From: Lachnospiraceae bacterium
GTDB taxonomy: Bacteria; Bacillota; Clostridia; Lachnospirales; Lachnospiraceae
DNA length: 5,920 bases
Direction: 5' to 3'
Assembly: GCA_021199395.1 (NCBI GenBank)
Contig: JAJQIE010000121.1
Span: forward strand, 1 to 5,920
Shown here: piece by piece, positions 1-4,695 of the stretch
Position numbering within the stretch: the stretch's first letter is position 1
How the letters are laid out: each line of letters opens with the position of its first letter
The notes under the pieces: generated by a model
The model's input: only the letters and a program-made list of their open reading frames with translations
What the model was told of the DNA's origin: nothing
The model's database searches: none
Made by a program: the position numbers and the translations under genes

Positions 1-469
1 TGACTACTGCAAGGAAATGATTGAGAAGGCGAAAAAGCTTGGCAAGAAGCTGCTTCTTCCGATCTATACGGTTGTGACAGGCGAATTCCCGAACCCGATC
101 GACGCAGAGATCGCTACCGCGGTGTACGATTCCACAGCGATCCCGGCGGACAAGATGGGGATGGATATCGGACCTAAGACACAGGAGCTTTATGCGGAAG
201 CAGTTAAGACTGCAAAGACTGTTGTATGGAACGGACCAATGGGTGTATTTGAAAACCCGATCCTTGCAAAAGGTACAATTGCGGTTGCAAAGGCACTGGC
301 TGAGACGGACGCGACGACCATCATCGGCGGCGGTGATTCTGCGGCGGCGGTAAACCAGCTTGGATTTGGCGACAAGATGTCCCACATCTCCACTGGCGGC
401 GGCGCATCCCTTGAATTCCTTGAGGGTAAGGATCTTCCGGGCGTAGTCGCAGCGGACGACAAGCAATGA
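1..469 (+). CDS. pgk: phosphoglycerate kinase, C-terminal part (5' truncated by window edge)
   Basis: Phosphoglycerate kinase transfers the phosphate of 1,3-bisphosphoglycerate to ADP, the first ATP-yielding step of glycolysis, in the cytoplasm. The reading frame is open from base 2 to a TGA at 467-469 and supplies about 155 codons, all from the nucleotide-binding C-terminal domain; the N-terminal substrate domain lies outside the window. Family landmarks occur in the expected order: a DIGPKT segment, the [11 protein letters not shown] motif, the glycine-rich [10 protein letters not shown] nucleotide loop, and the terminal [16 protein letters not shown] segment followed by LPGV. The protein ends a few residues after LPGV, as is normal for the family. 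tpiA follows about 200 bp downstream on the same strand, the usual glycolytic neighbour in Firmicutes, so co-transcription is likely. No simple terminator separates them, although a long inverted repeat starts at the pgk stop codon. Identification is secure. Confidence 0.97.
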   Translation, partial: DYCKEMIEKAKKLGKKLLLPIYTVVTGEFPNPIDAEIATAVYDSTAIPADKMGMDIGPKTQELYAEAVKTAKTVVWNGPMGVFENPILAKGTIAVAKALAETDATTIIGGGDSAAAVNQLGFGDKMSHISTGGGASLEFLEGKDLPGVVAADDKQ

Positions 470-605
470 GCCGTGCCGCAGCTGGAAAATGCAGACGGAG
501 GGAGCCTGCTCACTCAAGTCTGCATGAGTCAGCAGCGATAGGGCGAATGCTCCGCCCAAGATGAAGCGACGCAGGAGCGGAATCGAGGGACACGGCTCAT
601 TGCTT
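461..605. repeat. 145-bp inverted-repeat element between pgk and tpiA
   Basis: Perfect 15-bp inverted arms lie at 461-475 and 591-605 (aagcaatgagccgtg and its reverse complement). The left arm overlaps the last codons and stop of pgk. The interior holds further inverted pairs: an 8-bp pair at 489-496 and 518-525 (atgcagac/gtctgcat) and a 5-bp pair at 541-545 and 553-557 (gggcg/cgccc). Transcribed as part of a pgk-tpiA message, this would form a long branched stem. There is no open reading frame of note and no U-run, so it does not look like an intrinsic terminator. It resembles a REP/MITE-like dispersed element in layout; that is inference, because only one copy is visible here. Confidence 0.7.
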
Positions 606-631
606 CGCGGGAATAGAAGAGCCGTGCCGCA
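468..631 (+). repeat. 13-bp direct repeat pair flanking the pgk-tpiA spacer element
   Basis: The sequence gagccgtgccgca occurs at 468-480 and again, identically, at 619-631. The first copy overlaps the left arm of the inverted repeat at 461-605; the second lies just outside its right arm. The inverted arm therefore reads forward, reverse, forward across about 165 bp. This pattern suggests a partial duplication of a repeat unit or successive insertion of related units. No transposase or recombinase gene is nearby. Confidence 0.6.
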
Positions 632-672
632 TGTCAAAAGAATACAGGAAATAGAAGAGGAGAGAAATCATC

Positions 673-1422
673 ATGGCAAGAAAAAAAATTATTGCTGGCA
701 ACTGGAAAATGAACATGACTCCGAGTGAGGCGGTAAAGCTTGTCGAGACGCTGAAGCCACTCGTGGTAAATGATGAGGTGGATGTTGTATTCTGTGTTCC
801 GGCGATTGATATTATTCCGGTAGCAGAGGCTGTAAAGGGTTCCAACTTTCAGGTTGGAGCTGAGAATATGTATTTTGAGGAGAAAGGCGCTTACACGGGC
901 GAAATCTCACCAAACATGCTTACGGACGCGGGTGTAAAATACGTCGTGCTCGGACATTCTGAGAGAAGAGAGTATTTCGCAGAGACCAGCGAGACGGTAA
1001 ACAAAAAGATGCTCAAGGCGTTTGAGCATGGCCTTACACCGATCATGTGCTGCGGCGAGTCCCTGGAGCAGAGAGAGCAGGGGATTACGATGGACTGGAT
1101 CCGTCAGCAGGTGAAGGTAGGCTTCCTGAATGTGACCGCAGATCAGGCAAAGACCGCTGTCATCGCATACGAGCCAATCTGGGCAATCGGAACCGGCAAG
1201 ACCGCTACGACTGAGCAGGCGCAGGAGGTTTGCGCGGAGATCCGCAAGTGCATCGCTGAAATTTATGATGACGCGACTGCGGCAGAGATCCGTATCCAGT
1301 ACGGCGGCTCAGTGAACGCGAAGACTGCACCGGATCTGTTTGCGCAGGCGGACATTGACGGAGGACTTGTTGGCGGAGCGTCTCTCAAGGAAGAGTTTGG
1401 CAAGATTGTAAATTATAAATAA
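673..1422 (+). CDS. tpiA: triosephosphate isomerase
   Basis: Triosephosphate isomerase interconverts dihydroxyacetone phosphate and glyceraldehyde 3-phosphate as a cytoplasmic TIM-barrel dimer. The 249-residue product has the standard bacterial length and every catalytic landmark. The substrate residues N10 and K12 sit in AGNWKMN, the electrophile H95 is in LGHSERR, C126 is in the conserved MCCGES segment, and the general base E167 is in AYEPIW. Flexible loop 6 spans about 168-179, and the phosphate-gripping YGGSV motif lies at 210-214. The ATG at 673 is preceded by a purine-rich Shine-Dalgarno stretch (agaggagag, 656-664) at good spacing, and the protein begins [12 protein letters not shown] as expected. 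It follows pgk on the same strand and ends 31 bp before a strong bidirectional terminator, so it is probably the last gene of a glycolytic transcript. A phosphoglycerate mutase gene, often next in related operons, is absent here. Confidence 0.98.
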   Translation: MARKKIIAGNWKMNMTPSEAVKLVETLKPLVVNDEVDVVFCVPAIDIIPVAEAVKGSNFQVGAENMYFEEKGAYTGEISPNMLTDAGVKYVVLGHSERREYFAETSETVNKKMLKAFEHGLTPIMCCGESLEQREQGITMDWIRQQVKVGFLNVTADQAKTAVIAYEPIWAIGTGKTATTEQAQEVCAEIRKCIAEIYDDATAAEIRIQYGGSVNAKTAPDLFAQADIDGGLVGGASLKEEFGKIVNYK

Positions 1423-1453
1423 GCCGGCAGAAATGTCAGAAAAGCGGAAGACA

Positions 1454-1487
1454 GAAAAAGAGCGGGATTTTTTCACCGCTCTTTTTC
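1454..1487. terminator. bidirectional intrinsic terminator between tpiA and rubrerythrin
   Basis: A perfect 12-bp stem (gaaaaagagcgg at 1454-1465 pairing with ccgctctttttc at 1476-1487) encloses a 10-nt loop. The arms carry A-runs on the 5' side and T-runs on the 3' side, so the transcript from either direction ends in a hairpin followed by U residues. It lies 31 bp after the tpiA stop and 2 bp beyond the 3' end of the convergent rubrerythrin gene, which fits shared use by both. Confidence 0.9.
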
Positions 1488-1489
1488 CA

Positions 1490-2086
1490 TTACTTTGCAA
1501 ACGGCGACAGCTCCAGCCGGATGAAGTAGCCCTGGTCATGCTGACATACCGGGCAGGTAACAGGCGCCTGGATACCAGTATGGATATAACCGCAGTTCAG
1601 ACAGATCCAGCCGGTCTGTACATCGGATACAAATAATCTGTTTTCCTCCATAAGCTGGGCGAATTGTCCAAACCGGTCGCCATGATATTTTTCGATCCGG
1701 GCGATCATGTGGAAAGAACTGGCTACAGTCAGGAAGCCCTCCTCCTTTGCCACATTCCCAAAGCTGATGTATACAGATTCGGCTTCCTCATATTCATTGT
1801 GTTGTGCTCTGCGGAGCAGATCACGGATACTGTCACTGATATCGACAGGATATCCGCCGTCTACATGGATCGTAGAGCCGGAAAGCTGCTGCAGATGCTT
1901 ATAAAAGATTTCTGCGTGCTCCCGCTCCTGATTAGCGGTGTAGGTAAAGACAGCTTCGATTACATGCAGATTCGCCGCTTTTGCCTGTGATGCGGCAAAA
2001 GTATAACGGTTTCGAGCCTGGCTTTCACCGGCGAAAGCGCGCATCAGATTCTCTTTTGTTACGCTGTTTTTAAAATCAACTGCCAT
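1490..2086 (-). CDS. rbr: rubrerythrin (diiron peroxidase with C-terminal rubredoxin domain)
   Basis: Rubrerythrins reduce hydrogen peroxide to water in the cytoplasm of anaerobes, with electrons passing through a rubredoxin-type iron centre to a non-sulfur diiron site. The 198-residue product has the classical two-domain layout. The four-helix ferritin-like domain (about 1-145) carries the expected diiron ligands: E21 in GESQARNRY, E54 and H57 in an ExxH motif, E98 and E101, and E132 and H135 in a second ExxH motif. The C-terminal rubredoxin domain (about 158-190) has two CxxC knuckles, C162/C165 and C178/C181, separated by 12 residues. The ATG at 2086 is preceded on the minus strand by a full aggagg site (2092-2097) five bases away. 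The gene is convergent with tpiA and appears monocistronic. A 19-bp palindrome about 50 bp upstream of the start is a plausible operator; peroxide control by PerR is common for this family, but the site is not a standard PerR box. Confidence 0.96.
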   Translation of the reverse strand: MAVDFKNSVTKENLMRAFAGESQARNRYTFAASQAKAANLHVIEAVFTYTANQEREHAEIFYKHLQQLSGSTIHVDGGYPVDISDSIRDLLRRAQHNEYEEAESVYISFGNVAKEEGFLTVASSFHMIARIEKYHGDRFGQFAQLMEENRLFVSDVQTGWICLNCGYIHTGIQAPVTCPVCQHDQGYFIRLELSPFAK

Positions 2087-2135
2087 ATTTTCCTCCTGAA
2101 AAATGTGTTTTGTAATGGTTCAGCACTTTCACAGC

Positions 2136-2154
2136 ATCATCTACCGTAGATGAT
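2136..2154. promoter_or_regulatory. 19-bp palindrome upstream of rubrerythrin, candidate operator
   Basis: Two perfect 9-bp arms, atcatctac and gtagatgat, flank a single central base at 2145. The site lies about 50 bp upstream of the rubrerythrin start and would fall in its leader or just downstream of its promoter. A weak minus-strand promoter candidate sits farther upstream (TTTTAC at 2224-2219, 17-bp spacer, TAGTAT at 2201-2196), consistent with a downstream operator, but it is poor. Nearby are a 10-bp palindrome with the same atcat half at 2167-2176 and an imperfect repeat at 2150-2158/2163-2171. The arrangement suits a dimeric repressor. The sequence does not match the standard PerR or Fur boxes I know, so the regulator is unidentified. 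Confidence 0.5.
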
Positions 2155-2284
2155 ATTGCCCCCAACATCATATGATTCAGCGACAAATGGGTATGATACT
2201 AAGTATTGCCGTTTTCCGGTAAAATATGTATATACAAGGAATTTTTGGCCTCCGTAAAATTTATTTTTCTTTAAGAAAAGAGTG

Positions 2285-2313
2285 TTTACATATCAATGCA
2301 AATATGCTAAACT
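2285..2313 (+). promoter_or_regulatory. sigma-A-type promoter for the SH3b-domain gene
   Basis: A -35 element TTTACA (2285-2290, five of six consensus bases) is followed by a 17-bp spacer and a -10 element TAAACT (2308-2313, four of six). An extended -10 TG lies one base upstream (TGCTAAACT). Spacing is optimal and the surroundings are AT-rich. The start of transcription is predicted near 2320, giving an untranslated leader of about 130 nt before the preferred start codon at 2451. Confidence 0.65.
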
Positions 2314-2323
2314 CATATATAGT

Positions 2324-2391
2324 TTATGTGCTATTGTTTCGCGGAAAGTCTGGTGCAGAAGAGAACAGACTTTATTAAAAGCTGCACATAA
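2324..2391 (+). promoter_or_regulatory. structured 5' leader with competing pairings (possible cis-regulatory RNA)
   Basis: An 8-bp hairpin pairs 2345-2352 (aaagtctg) with 2366-2373 (cagacttt) around a 13-nt loop. Bases 2384-2391 (gcacataa) can pair perfectly with 2324-2331 (ttatgtgc) and close the whole structure as a basal helix almost at the predicted 5' end. Alternatively bases 2382-2387 (ctgcac) can pair with the hairpin loop 2353-2358 (gtgcag) and make a pseudoknot. The two options share 2384-2387, so they exclude each other, a layout like that of a switch. The zero-length first connector makes the pseudoknot geometrically tight unless the closing hairpin pair opens. I do not recognise a known riboswitch consensus, and no sequestration of the Shine-Dalgarno site at 2435-2441 is obvious. 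Confidence 0.4.
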
Positions 2392-2450
2392 TGTCCGGTA
2401 TCGCCGGTGATAATGGGGATGAGAGTGTAAGCAGGGAGGGGCATTGGATT

Positions 2451-3413
2451 ATGTTGGATAACATAAGAGAATGGATATCGGATAATCTCCGATATATTTT
2501 GTTGGGGCTGGCTATTATTCTTCTTATTATAATTGCTTTTTTCGCGGTCAGGCTCGTGACTCATATTGGGACTTCCGGCCAGAATAATAACAGCACAGTA
2601 TTAGAGACAGAATCTCAGACGGAGGCGGATACGACAGATTCCGATTCTGTGGAGGCGCTGGTAAAGGATCAGGCGGATGTTTTGAGCATTGCCACCTCGT
2701 ACTGGACGGCTATTGGCGATCAGGACTTTGATACGCTGGAAGCTTTGTGTGGCAAGACGTTTGATGACGATGCGCGGGCAACGGTAGAATCCATGGATGT
2801 TGCCGTGGAGTCCTACAATGATATTATGACCTATTCAAAGAGTGGCCTTACAGACGGCTCTTATGTGGCATATGTATATATGGAGCTGAAGCTGACCGGT
2901 ATTGAGACAGAAGCGCCGACACTTCGCCAGCTGTATGTACAGCCGGACTCGGACGGAAATCTTCTTGTGGTACAGTCAGAGGACTATACCTCAGAGATTT
3001 CAGCTTATGTACAGGAGCGTCAGACAGATTCCGATGTGCAGGCTCTGATTCAGGACGTCAGCAATACGCTTACAGAGAGGTGTGAAGCGGATGAGGATCT
3101 GCAAAAGTATATTGATTCCAGAAGCAGCAGTTCCGGCACGTCAGACTCAGACTCAGAATCAGATTCCGATGAGGATGAGACATCCTCTGATGAAAGATCT
3201 TCATCCCTTGGGGCGATGCAGGTGAGTACAGGTGTGAATGTCCGCAGCGAGGCGTCTACAGAGGGTACTATTCTTGGAACGCTTGTAGCCGGTTCAGAAG
3301 TGGAGGTGCTGGAGAATCTGGACAGCGGCTGGTCGAGGATTACGTATATTGATTCTGATGGAAATACAGTCGAAGGCTATATGATGACAGAATACCTGAC
3401 AGCGACGTACTGA
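2451..3413 (+). CDS. membrane-anchored SH3b-domain protein of unknown function
   Basis: The exact function is not recognised. The 320-residue product has a short cytoplasmic N-terminus, one strongly hydrophobic membrane segment (about 15-36) and an extracytoplasmic remainder. Residues about 70-185 (ATSYWTAIGDQDFDTLEAL and following) look like an NTF2-like fold, which is an inference from pattern. A low-complexity Ser/Asp/Glu linker follows (about 223-252), then a bacterial SH3b domain (about 255-318) with the typical GVNVRSEAS start, a GTL...G turn and a GYMMTEYL end. SH3b domains generally bind cell-wall peptides, so a wall-associated sensing or scaffold role is plausible. No hydrolase domain is present. 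The ATG at 2451 is chosen because ggagggg (2435-2441) lies nine bases upstream; an in-frame ATG at 2391 lacks such a site and would add 20 non-signal-like residues. The gene is monocistronic, with its own promoter and terminator. Confidence 0.85.
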   Translation: MLDNIREWISDNLRYILLGLAIILLIIIAFFAVRLVTHIGTSGQNNNSTVLETESQTEADTTDSDSVEALVKDQADVLSIATSYWTAIGDQDFDTLEALCGKTFDDDARATVESMDVAVESYNDIMTYSKSGLTDGSYVAYVYMELKLTGIETEAPTLRQLYVQPDSDGNLLVVQSEDYTSEISAYVQERQTDSDVQALIQDVSNTLTERCEADEDLQKYIDSRSSSSGTSDSDSESDSDEDETSSDERSSSLGAMQVSTGVNVRSEASTEGTILGTLVAGSEVEVLENLDSGWSRITYIDSDGNTVEGYMMTEYLTATY

Positions 3414-3468
3414 CAGGGTATCGGACTGGGAGAGACGATTCTGAAGATATTCTGAATGAGTTAAAGTG

Positions 3469-3501
3469 GAGAGCAGTGGATATTCCATTGCTCTCGTTTT
3501 T
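3469..3501 (+). terminator. intrinsic terminator of the SH3b-domain gene
   Basis: A 12-bp stem (3469-3480 with 3484-3495, one G-T wobble) closes a 3-nt loop and is followed by a run of five T residues at 3497-3501. It lies 56 bp after the stop codon on the same strand, the standard layout of a Rho-independent terminator. Confidence 0.9.
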
Positions 3502-3506
3502 ATGCG

Positions 3507-3702
3507 CAGAGCCGGGCAAGGAGTTTTGCGGCTAAAGCCGCACCCGGCTCGCGCAGACGGATAGGGGAGAAAAACGTTTCCCTATCCGATTGTTCACAGA
3601 GCCGGGCAGGGAGTTTTGCGGCTAAAGCCGCACCCGGCTCGCGCAGACGGATAGGGGAGAAAAACGTTTCCCTATCCGATTGTTCACAGAGCCGGGCAGG
3701 GA
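3507..3702. repeat. 90-bp tandem repeat, 2.2 copies, each with two hairpins
   Basis: Copy 1 (3507-3596) and copy 2 (3597-3686) differ at only one base (3519 A versus 3609 G), and a 16-bp start of a third copy follows at 3687-3702. Each unit begins cagagccgggca and contains two stems. In copy 1 the first pairs gagccggg (3509-3516) with cccggctc (3543-3550) and carries an inner tgcggc/gccgca stem with a taaa loop. The second pairs cggataggg (3558-3566) with ccctatccg (3580-3588) and can be extended by three wobble or A-T pairs. There is no open reading frame and no U-run after the stems. The near-identity points to recent duplication or homogenisation. The unit looks like a palindromic dispersed repeat (REP/BIME-like), which is inference. 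It is not a CRISPR array. Confidence 0.92.
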
Positions 3703-3710
3703 ATCTTTTC

Positions 3711-3739
3711 TTGTTTCTATGGAATGAATGTGATAAGAT
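3711..3739 (+). promoter_or_regulatory. probable promoter for rluF-ligA
   Basis: A -35-like TTGTTT (3711-3716) is followed by a 17-bp spacer and a -10-like TAAGAT (3734-3739), with an extended -10 TG immediately upstream (TGATAAGAT). The predicted transcript would start near 3746 and have a short leader of about 26 nt. It lies just downstream of the tandem repeats. Confidence 0.5.
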
Positions 3740-3771
3740 AGGAAAATCAAATCGGCAAAATGGGGGAGAGG

Positions 3772-4695
3772 ATGCAGGGAATATTGAAGAAAAACGGTGC
3801 AGACAGGACGGTACGCCTGAATAAATACATAAGTGATGCGGGATACTGTTCCAGACGTGAAGCGGATCGGCTGATAGAAGCAGGGAGGGTGTCAGTAAAT
3901 GGACAGATCGCTACAATGGGACAGAAGCTTCTGTCCGGGCAGCGGGTAAGTATTGATGGACAGCCTCTGGCTCAGGAGAAGGAGCTGGTTCTGCTTGCGG
4001 TAAATAAGCCTGCCGGGATAGTCTGTACCACGGATAAACGCTGGGGGGAGACGACGATTTATGATCTTCTGAATTATCCGAAACGTATTTTTTCCATTGG
4101 GAGGCTGGATAAAGAATCCGAAGGGCTTCTTTTGATGACCAATTATGGGGATATATCGAATGAAATCCTGCGAGCCGGGAATTATCATGAGAAGGAGTAT
4201 TTAGTGACCGTCAACCGTGAGGTTACGCCTGCTTTTTTGAAGAAAATGTCGCAGGGAATATTTCTGGAAGAACTGAATGTGACTACACGTCCCTGTAAGG
4301 TCTTTCTTGCCGGGAAAAACCGTTTCCGGATCATTCTGACGCAGGGGCTGAATCGACAGATCCGCCGTATGTGCGAGTCCTGTGGATATAAAGTGACAAA
4401 GCTGGTACGGGTGCGGGTGATGAATATTGAACTGGGCAGTCTGAAGCCTGGAGAATACCGCCCGGTAAACCGGAAGGAATATGCATGCCTGATGGAAATG
4501 CTTCACAATCCTAAGAAGCCGGGAAAGAAATCTGACGTCGTGAAAAAGGCTATGCTGGGAAATGAATCTGACATTGTGAAACGAGAAGTGCCGGGAAAGA
4601 AATCTGATGTCGCGAAAAGGAAAATGTCAGAAATATCAAAGGAAGAGAAGCGGTCAGCAGGAGAAAAACAGAGACAGAGGGAGAGAAAACGTTGA
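3772..4695 (+). CDS. rluF: 23S rRNA pseudouridine synthase, RluF-like (RsuA family)
   Basis: RsuA-family enzymes isomerise specific uridines of ribosomal RNA to pseudouridine; E. coli RluF modifies U2604 of 23S rRNA and a tRNA-Tyr position. The product has an N-terminal S4 RNA-binding domain (about 14-60, RLNKYISDAGYCSRREAD) and then the catalytic domain, with NKPAGIV at 78-84, the signature GRLDKESEGLLL carrying catalytic D113, and the QGLNRQIRRMCE motif. LRAGNYHEKEYLVTV and the VRVMNIELG segment resemble RluF more than RluB or RsuA. A basic C-terminal tail follows, as in RluF, here with three tandem 12-residue repeats (250-285). The ATG at 3772 is preferred because gggggag (3762-3768) lies just upstream; an in-frame ATG at 3760 has no such site and would add four residues. 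Spacing is short, so the start is not certain. The stop overlaps the likely ligA start, indicating translational coupling. The exact target uridine is inferred. Confidence 0.9.
   Translation: MQGILKKNGADRTVRLNKYISDAGYCSRREADRLIEAGRVSVNGQIATMGQKLLSGQRVSIDGQPLAQEKELVLLAVNKPAGIVCTTDKRWGETTIYDLLNYPKRIFSIGRLDKESEGLLLMTNYGDISNEILRAGNYHEKEYLVTVNREVTPAFLKKMSQGIFLEELNVTTRPCKVFLAGKNRFRIILTQGLNRQIRRMCESCGYKVTKLVRVRVMNIELGSLKPGEYRPVNRKEYACLMEMLHNPKKPGKKSDVVKKAMLGNESDIVKREVPGKKSDVAKRKMSEISKEEKRSAGEKQRQRERKR
4519..4626 (+). repeat. three tandem 36-bp repeats within the rluF tail
   Basis: Units at 4519-4554, 4555-4590 and 4591-4626 encode PGKKSDVVKKAM, LGNESDIVKREV and PGKKSDVAKRKM. Units 1 and 3 are more alike than either is to unit 2. 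The length is a multiple of three, so copy-number change keeps the frame. The repeats form part of a lysine/arginine-rich, probably disordered extension beyond the catalytic domain. Confidence 0.85.
4678..4685 (+). promoter_or_regulatory. ribosome binding site deciding the ligA start
   Basis: The agggagag stretch lies six bases before a TTG at 4692-4694 and about 15 bases before the first ATG at 4701. The spacing favours the TTG. It lies inside the end of rluF. Confidence 0.6.

Larger units (their letters stand above)
2087..2450. other. divergent intergenic regulatory region, no gene
   Basis: This 364-bp AT-rich stretch separates rubrerythrin (minus) from the SH3b-domain gene (plus). From left to right it holds the rubrerythrin ribosome binding site (2092-2097), the 19-bp palindrome (2136-2154), and a smaller palindrome, atcatatgat (2167-2176). 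These are followed by another 10-bp palindrome, tgtatataca (2227-2236), the rightward promoter (2285-2313) and the structured leader (about 2320-2450). No reading frame with a credible ribosome binding site was found on either strand. Confidence 0.7.
3414..3771. other. intergenic region between SH3b gene and rluF
   Basis: This stretch of about 358 bp holds no credible gene. It contains, in order, the terminator of the upstream gene (3469-3501), the 90-bp tandem repeats (3507-3702), a promoter (3711-3739) and the ribosome binding site of the pseudouridine synthase gene (3762-3768). The repeats lie wholly between the terminator and the next promoter, so they are probably not part of either main transcript. 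Confidence 0.75.

Noticed and set aside
190..513. Long open frame on the minus strand opposite pgk
   Set aside because: It lies antisense to a well-conserved gene, has a Pro/Ser-rich composition without recognisable domains, and reflects codon bias of the opposite strand.
461..605. Inverted repeat as the ends of an insertion sequence
   Set aside because: The interior of 115 bp has no transposase coding capacity, and no clean target-site duplication flanks the arms.
1664..1990. Open frame on the plus strand opposite rubrerythrin
   Set aside because: It is fully antisense to rubrerythrin, has no ribosome binding site, and its product resembles no family I know.
2227..2236. Palindrome tgtatataca as an operator
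   Set aside because: A 10-bp AT-rich palindrome is expected by chance in such sequence and does not overlap the identified promoter.
2391..2450. Upstream ATG start for the SH3b-domain gene
   Set aside because: There is no Shine-Dalgarno site, the extra 20 residues would place a charged stretch before the anchor, and ATG 2451 has a strong site nine bases upstream.
2475..2495. 8-bp perfect hairpin in the early coding region of the SH3b gene (atatcgga/tccgatat)
   Set aside because: It lies within codons of the N-terminal segment and is AT-rich; it is likely coincidental, and nothing links it to the leader structure.
3507..3702. Repeat block as a CRISPR array
   Set aside because: The copies are contiguous 90-bp units with no variable spacers between short repeats, and no cas gene is nearby.
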